Part shown: in pieces, positions 8,577 through 20,032 of the stretch | How the letters are laid out: every line of letters starts with the position of its first letter | Numbering within the stretch: position 1 is the first letter of the stretch | Assembly (NCBI GenBank): GCA_964464925.1 | Contig: CAYXLI010000039.1 | Span: forward strand, 1-44,734 | Direction: 5' to 3' | DNA: 44,734 nucleotides | Origin: CAYXLI01 sp964464925 | Lineage (GTDB): Bacteria; Acidobacteriota; Terriglobia; Bryobacterales; Bryobacteraceae | Notes under the pieces: model-generated | Told to the model about the DNA's origin: nothing | The model's input: only the letters and a program-made list of their open reading frames with translations | Databases searched by the model: none | Made by a program: the position numbers and the translations under genes

Positions 8577-11234
8577 TTAAATCGTTCTCAAATCCAGCCG
8601 GCTCCCCGCTTTGACGACAACGCGTTCGCGGAACTGGAATCGGATCTGTCCGGCCTCGGCATGAGTTTCGCAAGGCAGCGGGCGCCCGTCCAGCATTGCG
8701 CTCGCCGGTCCGCTGCCGGCCGCGAAGGCAACACTTTGTAACGTAATCTCGCCTTGCTCTACCTTCAGGCTCAGTCCCCCCGAGCCCTGCTTGACGAACG
8801 TCCCCCACCCGGTTCCATTAGACCAGAAGCTCCGGAACATCCCTGCTCCTGTCCTCGGAAACACAGACAAGCTATGGTCTCGACCGCGAAAACGAAAGCC
8901 GCTGAGCGCCAACATTCCGGACCAGGCGGCCATCGCCCGCGCGTAGTGATGGCCGCACTCCGCTTCGTCCCAGGGATTCCGGCGCTCCCCATCGTAACGG
9001 CGCCGCACGTTCGTAATACATTCGATTCCTTCCCGCTCCATTCCGGCGTAAAGCATGTGCGTAGCCGCGGCATACTCAAAGCCCGTCATCACCTCGGCGT
9101 AATAGGGAAACGGAATGCGCGGGCGCTCGGCTTTTCCGTAATCGCAGATCACCAGAGCCGCCTCATCGTTCAGCGCGAACGTGCGCTGCACCGTATTGTG
9201 ATCCTTGAGTGAACGTTTGTAGTTGTACCGATAAATCGACTGGAGAGTCTTCCGTATATTTTCTTCACTCAACAACGGACCCAGTCCGCAGACCTCCGCC
9301 AGGTACTGGCCTACAAGCTGGTCCACCAGGCAGCCCTCGCCCACTTGGTATTCCGGCTGCTCCGTGTTTTCCGACCCCATGGAACTGCGCAGCGAGGGCG
9401 CAATCTGGTCCTTAGAGAAACCCCTCGTCTTCTGCACGTAATATTCGCCGTTGAACAGGTTCGCGTCGATCCATTTCCTGCCGTTCTCGAAGAGCCGCCG
9501 GTACTCTGACGCGGCCGTTGCATCACCCACGGCCTTCGCCATCTCCTCGCCGGCACGAAGCCCGCCCAGGTAGTAGATGCCGCATTGCGGATTGGGCCCA
9601 TAGAATTCCACGTCGTACGTGTTGTGCTGCACGCCCTCCATCACTCCGTCGCGATTCGCATCCCAGCCGCCGGGAACCCAGCAGAACTCGAGAGCTTTCT
9701 TAAACCGCGGCCAGTTCGCTTTCAACCATTCGTTGTCGCCGGACAAATTCCAATCCAAATAGGCATGCAGGATCTGGCCCATCTGCCCATCCGCCGCGGC
9801 AAACCCGCTGCGCACAAATCCATCCGGGAGCGCCTGACGGAAATGGATCGCCCCTGCGTCGTCCATGGAGTATCCGAAAGCAGCTTTTCGTAGAGAACGC
9901 GCGAATGCCGGAAACAGGTGGGCCGTTGCCGTCTCGTAGTTCCACACGTGTGTGCAGTTCCCATGACAACACCCGGATTTATCGTTTACGCCTTCGAATC
10001 CATGGAATTCGCCGTCGGCCGTGCGGAAGCAGGTCGTCGTCGCGAGTGTAGATAAGTTCGCTGAAGCCGCTTCCTTGATCGCGGGCGGTAAAGTGGTCTC
10101 GCGCATAGCCGCCACAAACCGGCGCGTCTTCTTCTCCAGTTCATCCAGATGCGCCGCCGCGTATTCGGCCGCCGCCCAGGCGTCCGGAAAACGGGTCGAA
10201 TAGAAGTTTCCAATCACCGTTTTCTCTTTGCCTTTCGGTGCCGACCAGCCGCATCGCTCTGGCGTGCGATTCGGAAAATGCCACGCAAGCAGAAACGGGA
10301 AATCCGCCGACTTCCCTGCCGGAATTTCCACTGATCTGCAAAGCGAACCCACGGCATTCGGCGTAGCAGGCTCAGGCCCGAGCTTCCCATCCGCCGTAAA
10401 ATCATCCCAAAACAGCATGGGTGAGTTCCACCAGCGCCCCTTAGGCCATCCGAGCAGGTGCGTCAGTTCCTCTGCTTTCGCGCCAAGCGCCGCCAGCACG
10501 AAGCTGCCGTGCAAATCGTCATCATTCGGAAGCGCGGGATTGGTCATGAGCAATCCCGCAATTCCGTCCGCTCGCCTGTACTCGTTCTGCCGCTTTTCGG
10601 CCGTAGAACGCGTGTTTACAGGATTATCGATCGACCATGCGATAGAGACCTGAGCCGCAGTGCGCCCGGGATTCCGAACCTTGTATCGAAGTATCGCAAC
10701 GGGCAGTCCGGAGTCGTCTCCGTCGTGCGGAATGAACGGCGAGAAAGCGTCCAGCGAAACGCGAACCGGAAGCTCCGGCTCTTCAAAATCGATATGCGCC
10801 AGCGGATACTCGCCCGTGAACTTCGCACCGGCGAGGCGCGCCAGCCCGGGAGCATTATTCGACCCTAAACCGGACTGCCCCTCGTAGGGCGGCAGGTATT
10901 GCGATTCCAAAACCTTCGTAACCGGCTTGCCGTTCCCGCTGTTCGCCCAGATGGCGGGAAACGCGTACGTTGGCGCGTTCCCTTTGTCCGGTTTGTTGAA
11001 GATCTCCCAGTCCCTGAGCTGGCCGCGCCCGCCCAGGCTGATGCTCCCGGCGGCCACGCCGCCTAGAGGGAACGCGATCATGTGGAGATTGCGCCCGGCG
11101 AATGTGCGCGGGTAGTTTACCGGCGAGGCAGCCGGTTTCGAAGTAGCCGCGTCTGACTGCCCGGCCAAAGCAGGTTTAGGCGCGACCGCCGCGGAGATCT
11201 GATAGAGAAATGACCTGCGTCCTTGCTCACTCAT
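8577..11234 (-). CDS. GH116-type glycosidase (GBA2-like), Tat exported
   Basis: An 885-residue protein like the non-lysosomal glucosylceramidases and bacterial GH116 beta-glucosidases/xylosidases. The N-terminal beta-sandwich domain begins with AFPLGGVAAGSISLGGRGQL near residue 54, and an alpha/alpha barrel follows from about 380. By comparison with human GBA2, the nucleophile is probably Glu414 (FHGFEG) and the acid/base Asp541 (QHNTYD); this is my alignment by eye. The C-terminal part keeps PFPYYAEVMTGFEYAAA. GRRSFLYQISAAVA at residues 5-18 resembles a twin-arginine signal, suggesting an exported enzyme. The start ATG has no good ribosome binding site. It heads the block with the DUF1549 and DUF1501 genes. 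The natural glycoside is unknown. Confidence 0.88.
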   Translation of the reverse strand: MSEQGRRSFLYQISAAVAPKPALAGQSDAATSKPAASPVNYPRTFAGRNLHMIAFPLGGVAAGSISLGGRGQLRDWEIFNKPDKGNAPTYAFPAIWANSGNGKPVTKVLESQYLPPYEGQSGLGSNNAPGLARLAGAKFTGEYPLAHIDFEEPELPVRVSLDAFSPFIPHDGDDSGLPVAILRYKVRNPGRTAAQVSIAWSIDNPVNTRSTAEKRQNEYRRADGIAGLLMTNPALPNDDDLHGSFVLAALGAKAEELTHLLGWPKGRWWNSPMLFWDDFTADGKLGPEPATPNAVGSLCRSVEIPAGKSADFPFLLAWHFPNRTPERCGWSAPKGKEKTVIGNFYSTRFPDAWAAAEYAAAHLDELEKKTRRFVAAMRETTLPPAIKEAASANLSTLATTTCFRTADGEFHGFEGVNDKSGCCHGNCTHVWNYETATAHLFPAFARSLRKAAFGYSMDDAGAIHFRQALPDGFVRSGFAAADGQMGQILHAYLDWNLSGDNEWLKANWPRFKKALEFCWVPGGWDANRDGVMEGVQHNTYDVEFYGPNPQCGIYYLGGLRAGEEMAKAVGDATAASEYRRLFENGRKWIDANLFNGEYYVQKTRGFSKDQIAPSLRSSMGSENTEQPEYQVGEGCLVDQLVGQYLAEVCGLGPLLSEENIRKTLQSIYRYNYKRSLKDHNTVQRTFALNDEAALVICDYGKAERPRIPFPYYAEVMTGFEYAAATHMLYAGMEREGIECITNVRRRYDGERRNPWDEAECGHHYARAMAAWSGMLALSGFRFRGRDHSLSVFPRTGAGMFRSFWSNGTGWGTFVKQGSGGLSLKVEQGEITLQSVAFAAGSGPASAMLDGRPLPCETHAEAGQIRFQFRERVVVKAGSRLDLRTI

Positions 11235-11278
11235 GCAGTGAGCAGTAAATCAAACCTCAGTTGGAGAAGCAAGTCAGC

Positions 11279-11316
11279 GTCCACCCCACTCGCGCGGACT
11301 GATAAGTGGGGTGGAC
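11279..11316. terminator. Perfect 12-bp inverted repeat downstream of carB
   Basis: GTCCACCCCACT (11279-11290) is the exact complement of AGTGGGGTGGAC (11305-11316), with a 14-base loop. It lies 10 bases past the carB stop and 44 bases before the GH116 start. A very stable RNA hairpin there could end or protect the carAB transcript. No T run follows on the minus strand, so it is not a classical intrinsic terminator. Confidence 0.55.
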
Positions 11317-11326
11317 AGCGAATCGC

Positions 11327-14563
<3,237 letters not shown>

Positions 14564-15703
14564 TTACTTCTTCCCGCCTTTGAACTCGTCCATCAGTTTC
14601 ACAAAATCATCGAAGAGATAGTGCGAATCGTGCGGCCCCGGGGCGGCCTCAGGGTGATACTGCACGCAGAACACCGGGTGGTTCCTATGACGGAAGCCTT
14701 CCAGCGTCTCGTCATTCAGGTTGATGTGGGTCATGTCCACCTCGTTCGCGTTCAGCGAATCCGGATCCACAGCAAACCCGTGATTGTGAGATGTGATCTC
14801 CACCCGCCCCGTGGTTTTATTCAGCACCGGATGGTTTCCGCCACGGTGCCCGAACTTCAGCTTAAAGGTCTTGCCGCCAAGAGCGCGGCCCAAAACCTGC
14901 TGCCCAAGGCAGATTCCGAAAATCGGAGTTTTGCCGATGAGCTTGCGGACCTGCTCGGTCTGGTATTCGAGCGGCTCCGGATCTCCCGGACCGTTCGAGA
15001 GGAACACCCCGTCCGGCTTCAGTGCAAGCACATCCTCCGCAGGAGTAAGCGCGGGCACGACAGTCACGCGCGTGCCTACGTGCACCAGCCGGCGCAGAAT
15101 ATTGTGCTTGATCCCGAAATCGTACGCGACCACGTGGTGGCACTCAGCAGCTTGCGCACCAAAGCGATCCGAAGGCGAGCAGGGATCCACACCCTGGCTC
15201 CACTCGTAAGGCTTACCCGTAGACACTCGCGTCGCCAGGTCCAGTCCGGACATCGATGGAATGCTCCGCGCCTTGTCTACCAGCTCACCGGCATTCGTGC
15301 TCTTGGTGGAGAGCACGCCGCGCATCACACCGCGCGTACGAAGATGGCGGACCAGCTTGCGCGTATCCATTTCAGCTCCGACCGGAATGTCGTGCTTGGC
15401 CAGAAAATCATCCGCCCGGTCTTCCGACCGCCAGTTGCTCGCCAGCGGAGACATCTCCCGGACGACCAGCCCCTCGATATAGGGCCTTGCGGATTCGTTG
15501 TCAAAATGATTGGCGCCGTAGTTGCCGATCTGCGGGTAGGTGAGAACGACAATCTGTCCGGAATAGGAAGGGTCAGTAAAGATTTCTTGATAGCCCGTGA
15601 TCGAAGTGTTAAAAACAACTTCACCAGAGCGTTCAGTGGACGCACCAAAAGCGCGGCCCTCGAAGACTGTCCCGTCTTCTAGGGCGAGCATCGCAAGGTT
15701 CAA
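14564..15703 (-). CDS. carA: Carbamoyl-phosphate synthase small subunit (glutaminase)
   Basis: A 379-residue class I glutamine amidotransferase that supplies ammonia to CarB. The N-terminal CarA-specific domain shows GEVVFNTSITGYQEIFTDPSY. The glutaminase domain has the nucleophile Cys in FGICLGQQVLG, KFGHRGGNHPV, and the His-Glu pair in VQYHPEAAPGPHDS. The start is taken as TTG at 15703 because GGAGGAG (15710-15716) lies six bases upstream; an in-frame ATG four codons in is the alternative. It directly abuts carB. The lipase gene upstream ends 58 bases away on the same strand, and no strong promoter is seen in between, so carAB may be read from further upstream as well as locally. Confidence 0.97.
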   Translation of the reverse strand: MNLAMLALEDGTVFEGRAFGASTERSGEVVFNTSITGYQEIFTDPSYSGQIVVLTYPQIGNYGANHFDNESARPYIEGLVVREMSPLASNWRSEDRADDFLAKHDIPVGAEMDTRKLVRHLRTRGVMRGVLSTKSTNAGELVDKARSIPSMSGLDLATRVSTGKPYEWSQGVDPCSPSDRFGAQAAECHHVVAYDFGIKHNILRRLVHVGTRVTVVPALTPAEDVLALKPDGVFLSNGPGDPEPLEYQTEQVRKLIGKTPIFGICLGQQVLGRALGGKTFKLKFGHRGGNHPVLNKTTGRVEITSHNHGFAVDPDSLNANEVDMTHINLNDETLEGFRHRNHPVFCVQYHPEAAPGPHDSHYLFDDFVKLMDEFKGGKK

Positions 15704-15709
15704 TAGAGG

Positions 15710-15716
15710 CTCCTCC
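15710..15716 (-). promoter_or_regulatory. Ribosome binding site for the carA TTG start
   Basis: On the minus strand GGAGGAG is followed by six bases and then TTG. The strong match favours TTG over the ATG 12 bases downstream. Confidence 0.65.
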
Positions 15717-15761
15717 AGGTGGGGTGGTAAATACTATTGAAACACGGTCGGGAAGCTATCT

Positions 15762-16529
15762 TCAATTATCGCGTTTTTGGGCCCCCAGGCCGGCTACTAA
15801 GCTCTCGAAAAACTGCAGGTGGTTGAACGCGGTGAGGCCTACCGCATCCAGCACTCGGCCTGTCGCCGACCAGTGCATCCCGACCTCTTCCACGTGATCG
15901 GCCGGCAGCTCTTCCTTGAATGTTCCCCACTTTGCGGACTTCACCGAAACCAGCCCGTCATTCGGACCTTCATTCGCCAGAATCAGCGGATACGAAACGG
16001 CAAACGCCGGATCCAGCGCGCCGCGCTTCGCGAAGCCCGTTATCCCCGCATAGCTGGAGTACTCCACGTCCGGATGATCCGTAATGGTCTCGTTGAATTT
16101 CTGCATGAAGGTCGTCGTGAAGCTCCCCACGATCGCCGTGAAGTGCGTCAGATGCGGAACCAGCATCAGATTGCCGGGACTCAGTTTCGTCATCAGGTCG
16201 GCAATGATGCAGCCGTGGTGCGGCGTGGAAATGGTGGTGATCGAAGCCACCGACCCGCTTCTCTTCAGGCCTTTATTCGCCACGAGGAAGCGGGCATCGA
16301 GACCGCCGGCACTGTGCGCGATGAGATGCGCCTTTTGCCCGTCTTCCGGGATAGCCGCACTCAACTCTCTCGCACGCTCCGCCGTCGTTCCAAAAGGATC
16401 CGTGCGCGGCGCCAGCACTTCCAAATCCTGGAACTTCGACAGCAGATGATCCTTCACTCCTCGAAAATACTGGCCAATGATCGGAACCTCGACAAATCCG
16501 GCAAAGCCGTGGACAAGAACAACACGCAT
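15762..16529 (-). CDS. Alpha/beta-hydrolase, lipase-like
   Basis: A 255-residue serine hydrolase resembling triacylglycerol lipases. The N-terminus VVLVHGFAGF carries the oxyanion HG motif. The nucleophile elbow is AHSAGGLDARF (Ser near residue 91), the AHSxG form common in bacterial lipases. NEGPNDGLVSVKSAKWG holds the probable acid Asp, and a His in the C-terminal quarter (ADHVEEVGMHW) completes the triad. There is no signal peptide, so it appears to be intracellular, unlike typical secreted lipases. It sits between a small membrane protein and carA on the same strand. The substrate (triglyceride, other ester, or polyester) is not determined. Confidence 0.85.
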   Translation of the reverse strand: MRVVLVHGFAGFVEVPIIGQYFRGVKDHLLSKFQDLEVLAPRTDPFGTTAERARELSAAIPEDGQKAHLIAHSAGGLDARFLVANKGLKRSGSVASITTISTPHHGCIIADLMTKLSPGNLMLVPHLTHFTAIVGSFTTTFMQKFNETITDHPDVEYSSYAGITGFAKRGALDPAFAVSYPLILANEGPNDGLVSVKSAKWGTFKEELPADHVEEVGMHWSATGRVLDAVGLTAFNHLQFFESLVAGLGAQKRDN

Positions 16530-16576
16530 TTCTTCAGAGTAGCGCCTTGAAAAAGAACGCCGTCGAATATGGTGGT

Positions 16577-16771
16577 TCAGTAACCACGATTGAGTTTTGG
16601 GGCGCTTCGAACTGATCCATCCACGTCCACCGCGCCATACTTTGTCGCCAAGTAGATCGCGCAGACCACTACAACAACTACAGCGATGACGAATAGTAGA
16701 GGCAATGTCACAGTGTCACGCGCAGCTCTCGCCTCGAATTTCTCTTGCATCGCTCGAGCCGGAGCACACAT
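16577..16771 (-). CDS. Small single-span membrane protein
   Basis: A 64-residue protein of unknown function. It has a short charged N-terminus (QEKFEARAARD), one strongly hydrophobic segment around residues 22-42 (LPLLFVIAVVVVVVCAIYLA), and a short polar tail ending LNRGY. The charge pattern does not settle its topology. The start is uncertain: ATG at 16771 lies nine bases after an extended -10 box (16781-16789) and would be nearly leaderless, while ATG at 16750 and TTG at 16795 are alternatives. The TTG would lie upstream of the predicted transcription start. I recognise no family. The lipase gene follows 47 bases downstream. Confidence 0.55.
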   Translation of the reverse strand: MCAPARAMQEKFEARAARDTVTLPLLFVIAVVVVVVCAIYLATKYGAVDVDGSVRSAPKLNRGY

Positions 16772-16780
16772 TGGGAAGAG

Positions 16781-16789
16781 ATTATACCA
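16781..16789 (-). promoter_or_regulatory. Extended -10 promoter (TGGTATAAT)
   Basis: The minus strand reads TGG then a perfect TATAAT. A weak -35 (GTAACA, 16803-16808) is 16 bases upstream. It would drive the small membrane protein gene and perhaps the lipase and carAB. Initiation near 16774 would leave almost no leader before ATG at 16771. Confidence 0.55.
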
Positions 16790-16869
16790 CTCCAAACGTA
16801 GCTGTTACATTCCCACGCTAAGCACGGCTCGGCAGCATCCTCGCCTCCAGTGGAGACAGCACGGTGATT

Positions 16870-17529
16870 TCAGGCATTCACCATTTCTTCGTAGTGATAG
16901 ACATGCACGCCCGCGCCATTCTTCAGCGCCGTGTGAACCATTGCGCGCGCAACGGTTCCGGCCGGAATCGCATGGTACTTACGCAGAGGCCCCACGAACA
17001 CAAACCCGAATGCCTTCGCGATCGCCGTGCCGATCCGCTCACCCGGCCGTTTCTCTTCCCTGGGCCCCAACAGGAGGCTGGGCCGGAACACATGAACACT
17101 GCGGTAGCCCGCGCGCGCGACTGCCTCTTCCATCTGTCCCTTTGTCTTCAGGTAGAAATTGCGGCCTGACTTGTCCGCTCCCACGGAGGACACAACCAGG
17201 AACTGCTTCGCCCCGCCCCTTTGCGCCCATCCGGCCAGCGCCGCCACGTATCCGAAATCCACGTTTCGGAATGACTCTTGCGACCCGGCTTTCTTGATCG
17301 TCGTCCCCAGTGTGCAGAACACATCATCGCTGCGGACAGGAGGCTTCGTCGCCAACTCGTCGAAGTTCACTACCATCTCCGTAAGCTTCGGGTGTGAAAA
17401 GTTGGCCGGCTTTCTTACTAGCGCAATAACACTCGTATACGCCGGTTCATCCAACAGATCCTGCAGGCAAAATCCCCCTACCAGTCCCGTTGAGCCGGCA
17501 ATTAGGGCAATCCGCTCACTTGCGCTCAA
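16870..17529 (-). CDS. CC3/TIP30-like NAD(P)-binding SDR protein
   Basis: A 219-residue atypical short-chain dehydrogenase of the HTATIP2/TIP30 (CC3) group. The cofactor loop is IALIAGSTGLVGGFCL (residues 7-22). FLVVSSVGADKSGRNFYLKTKGQMEE holds the Ser and the YxxxK pair, and VFRPSLLLGPREE follows. The length is typical. The start is TTG at 17529 with GAGGAG (17540-17545) ten bases upstream; no ATG lies near the conserved N-terminus. It overlaps the end of the radical SAM gene by 14 bases, so the two are probably co-translated. The substrate is unknown; a cytoplasmic oxidoreductase is the safe call. Confidence 0.85.
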   Translation of the reverse strand: MSASERIALIAGSTGLVGGFCLQDLLDEPAYTSVIALVRKPANFSHPKLTEMVVNFDELATKPPVRSDDVFCTLGTTIKKAGSQESFRNVDFGYVAALAGWAQRGGAKQFLVVSSVGADKSGRNFYLKTKGQMEEAVARAGYRSVHVFRPSLLLGPREEKRPGERIGTAIAKAFGFVFVGPLRKYHAIPAGTVARAMVHTALKNGAGVHVYHYEEMVNA

Positions 17530-18583
17530 TTTGGACCAGCTCCTCGGCTGGTTTTTTCATAACTGGCTTCGGCGGACGCAATAGCCTCCCCGGCAGCTTC
17601 GAAAAATACGCGAGCCGCTCCACCCAGGGCAGCAGGTGGCGGACCGTTTTCCCATGGAAGACGAGGCTTCCAGCTACCAGCACCGGATGCGGAATGGAGG
17701 TGCAGCAACGCGAGCAGATATCGATTTCTCCCGCCCGCCCCTTCACATGCAGGGACCGCATACGCCGCATCGCCTCGCTATTCCAGATGCTGTCCAGATC
17801 CTCCAGGCCGATATTCCCCACCGGCGCGCCGTCCAGCATGTAGCTTTGGCAGCAGGGATAAACATCGCCGTTGTGCTTCACATACATCGGCCCGCGCCAA
17901 AGGTAGTGGCACGGATGCTTCCAGTCTTCCGCCGCATGTCCTGATGTGGGCTGCATCAGGTTGGTCTCGTCCGCCTTAATGCGCACTTCGTCCACGCCGG
18001 GGACTGCCTTCCAGAACCGGACAAACTCATCCACCTCGTTCCAGTTCTTCTCCATGCGGACCATCTGCACCACCACCTGCACCGGGGATTTCCGCTCATG
18101 CTTCATCCGCGCAAACCGCACGAAGTTATCCCGCACACGGTCAAACCGCGCACCCTTGCGATAAAACTCGAACGACTCTCTAGTGGAACCGTCGAAACTC
18201 AGCGTGACGTGCGCCAGATTCGTATCCAGCAGCCGCGCACTAGCGGACTCGTCAAGCAGCGTGCCATTCGTCGAAAGCAGCGTCGACACGTTGTGCTTCT
18301 CGCAAAACTCGATCCGTTCGAAAATCTTCGGGTCCAGCAGCGGCTCGCCCAGGCCGATCAGCATCATATGCTCGGCCGAATGCTGCGCACCCTCAACAAG
18401 ACGAGTGAAGATCTCGTCCTCCATGTCCTCTTTGGGCTGCTTGTGCGTCTCGCGCGGACACATAGGGCAATACAGATTGCACTTGGCCGTAGTCTCGACG
18501 ATATACTCCACCGGGAACGCGTTGACGCGATCACGGCCGCGCAGATAGGCCCACAACAATTTCGCCCGATTCCAAGCGCGCAT
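17516..18583 (-). CDS. Radical SAM/SPASM protein
   Basis: A 355-residue radical S-adenosylmethionine enzyme. The 4Fe-4S site is CNLYCPMC (Cys35, Cys39, Cys42), followed by the SAM-binding stretch LIGLGEPLLDPKIFERIEF and STNGTLLD. The C-terminal third looks like a SPASM domain with further cysteines (CHYLWRGPMYVKHNGDVYPCC, then ICSRCC) that would bind one or two auxiliary clusters. The start is ATG at 18583. The frame is open to 19051, but that extension lies over the divergent photolyase gene and has no recognisable sequence. SPASM enzymes modify peptides or small molecules; no precursor peptide gene is visible nearby, so the substrate remains open. Confidence 0.92.
   Translation of the reverse strand: MRAWNRAKLLWAYLRGRDRVNAFPVEYIVETTAKCNLYCPMCPRETHKQPKEDMEDEIFTRLVEGAQHSAEHMMLIGLGEPLLDPKIFERIEFCEKHNVSTLLSTNGTLLDESASARLLDTNLAHVTLSFDGSTRESFEFYRKGARFDRVRDNFVRFARMKHERKSPVQVVVQMVRMEKNWNEVDEFVRFWKAVPGVDEVRIKADETNLMQPTSGHAAEDWKHPCHYLWRGPMYVKHNGDVYPCCQSYMLDGAPVGNIGLEDLDSIWNSEAMRRMRSLHVKGRAGEIDICSRCCTSIPHPVLVAGSLVFHGKTVRHLLPWVERLAYFSKLPGRLLRPPKPVMKKPAEELVQIERK
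17540..17545 (-). promoter_or_regulatory. Ribosome binding site for the SDR TTG start
   Basis: GAGGAG on the minus strand lies ten bases before TTG at 17529, inside the end of the radical SAM gene. It supports a non-ATG start for the SDR gene. Confidence 0.5.
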
Positions 18584-18593
18584 GCGTAAGTTT

Positions 18594-18621
18594 ATTGTAG
18601 CGGGACTGAATTTCCTGTCAT
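18594..18621 (-). promoter_or_regulatory. Sigma70-type promoter of the radical SAM gene
   Basis: On the minus strand ATGACA (18621-18616, five of six matches to TTGACA) and TACAAT (18599-18594, five of six to TATAAT) are 16 bases apart. The predicted transcription start near 18587 is only a few bases before ATG at 18583, so the mRNA could be leaderless. Confidence 0.55.
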
Positions 18622-18628
18622 CTGAACG

Positions 18629-20032
18629 GTGATGCAGGAACGCGTCCGAACCCTCAACGCCAAACCGGTGCGCCCGGACGCCGAGTACGTTCTCTACTGG
18701 TCTCAGATGAACCGGCGAGTCGCGGAGAATCACGCGCTCGCCCACGCCGCCACCCTCGCCAACAGCCTCGGACTTCCGCTCCTGGTATACGAGGGACTCA
18801 CCTGCACCTACCCTCACGCCAATGACCGTCTGCACACATTCATCCTGGAAGGAGTGCCCGGCACCGCAGCCGAGTTGAAAAGGCTCGGAATCGGTTACGT
18901 TTTCTATCCGCGGCAGCGCCGCTCCGCCCCGAACGACGCTTTGTACCGTCTCGCCGCGAATGCGGCCGCTGTCGTATCGGACGATTACCCGGTCTTCATC
19001 GCCGCCAGTCACAACGCCAGCGTCCCGAACAAACTTTCCTGCTCTTATCAAGTCGTCGATTCGAGTTGCGTCGTTCCGATGAACCTCTTGGAGAAACGCG
19101 AGTGGGCCGCCTACACCATCCGGCCGAAAATCACCCGTCTATTGCCCAATTACCTGACACCTGTGTCAATGCCAAAGCTGCGCCGCCCCTGGCACGCCGC
19201 TCTCCCCGATTTCCACGTGGCTCTTGGCAAGGAGGACATCTCTGCCCTGGTTGCCGCCTGCGAGATCGATCATTCCGTTAGGCCCTCCACTGCTTACACC
19301 GGTGGCAGTGCGGAAGCGCAGCGGCACTTGGAACATTTCCTTACTCGGAATCTCCGCCGTTACGCACGCGAGCGCAACGAGCCCTCCTCCCACGCCACGT
19401 CAAATCTTAGCCCCTATCTCCACTTCGGGCATATCTCGTCACTCGACATCGCCCTGCAGACTCGCGCCTTCGCCGAAGAGCACAAACTCATTGCCGGCGA
19501 ATTTTTGGAGGAGTTGATCATCCGCCGTGAATTGGCCTTCAACTTCTCCCGCTTCACGCCGAACCCGGACCAGCTCGCGGCCCTACCCGATTGGGCACTG
19601 AAGACTCTCGGCAAACATGCGAAGGACAAACGCGAGCGTGTCTACTCAGCCGAACAGTTGGAGCAAGCGGTAACTTATGACCCTCTCTGGAACGCCACTC
19701 AAAAAGAGCTGTTACTGCGCGGGAAGATTCACGGTTATTACCGTATGTACTGGGGTAAGAAAGTCATCGAGTGGTCGGCCACGCATGAGGACGCTTTGCA
19801 CTTCATGGTGGATCAGCACGACCGCTATGCTCTCGACGGACGCGATCCCAACACCTACACAAACATCCTTTGGTGTTTCGGCCTGCACGACCGCCCCTGG
19901 GCCGAACGCCCCATTTTTGGCCAGGTTCGGTATATGTCGTATGACGGGATGAAGCGCAAGACCAACATTGACGCGTATATCCGCGAGATCGATCTCCTGG
20001 AACGTACCGGACAGGACCTCTCCAAAATATGA
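18629..20032 (+). CDS. phr: Class II CPD photolyase
   Basis: A 467-residue blue-light enzyme that splits cyclobutane pyrimidine dimers using FAD. Class II is indicated by the N-terminal YVLYWSQMNRRVAENHAL and by the C-terminal FAD-binding region with LWNATQKELLLRGKIHGYYR, MYWGKKVIEW, DGRDPNTYTNILWCFGLHD and RPIFGQVRYMSYDGMKRK. The length matches the class (about 450-480). The reading frame begins GTG-ATG, so either GTG at 18629 or ATG at 18632 may be used. The gene is divergent from the radical SAM gene and overlaps the next gene by four bases (ATGA). The TIGR01777-type epimerase downstream is probably on the same mRNA. Confidence 0.95.
   Translation: MMQERVRTLNAKPVRPDAEYVLYWSQMNRRVAENHALAHAATLANSLGLPLLVYEGLTCTYPHANDRLHTFILEGVPGTAAELKRLGIGYVFYPRQRRSAPNDALYRLAANAAAVVSDDYPVFIAASHNASVPNKLSCSYQVVDSSCVVPMNLLEKREWAAYTIRPKITRLLPNYLTPVSMPKLRRPWHAALPDFHVALGKEDISALVAACEIDHSVRPSTAYTGGSAEAQRHLEHFLTRNLRRYARERNEPSSHATSNLSPYLHFGHISSLDIALQTRAFAEEHKLIAGEFLEELIIRRELAFNFSRFTPNPDQLAALPDWALKTLGKHAKDKRERVYSAEQLEQAVTYDPLWNATQKELLLRGKIHGYYRMYWGKKVIEWSATHEDALHFMVDQHDRYALDGRDPNTYTNILWCFGLHDRPWAERPIFGQVRYMSYDGMKRKTNIDAYIREIDLLERTGQDLSKI

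Noticed and set aside
15718..15727. The string GTGGGGTGG occurs both upstream of carA and in the hairpin downstream of carB
   Set aside because: A nine-base G-rich match is easily due to chance, and the upstream copy has no pairing partner forming a hairpin.
18584..19051. N-terminal extension of the radical SAM protein by 156 residues
   Set aside because: It overlaps the photolyase gene on the other strand, and the expected N-terminus begins at ATG 18583 just after a promoter.
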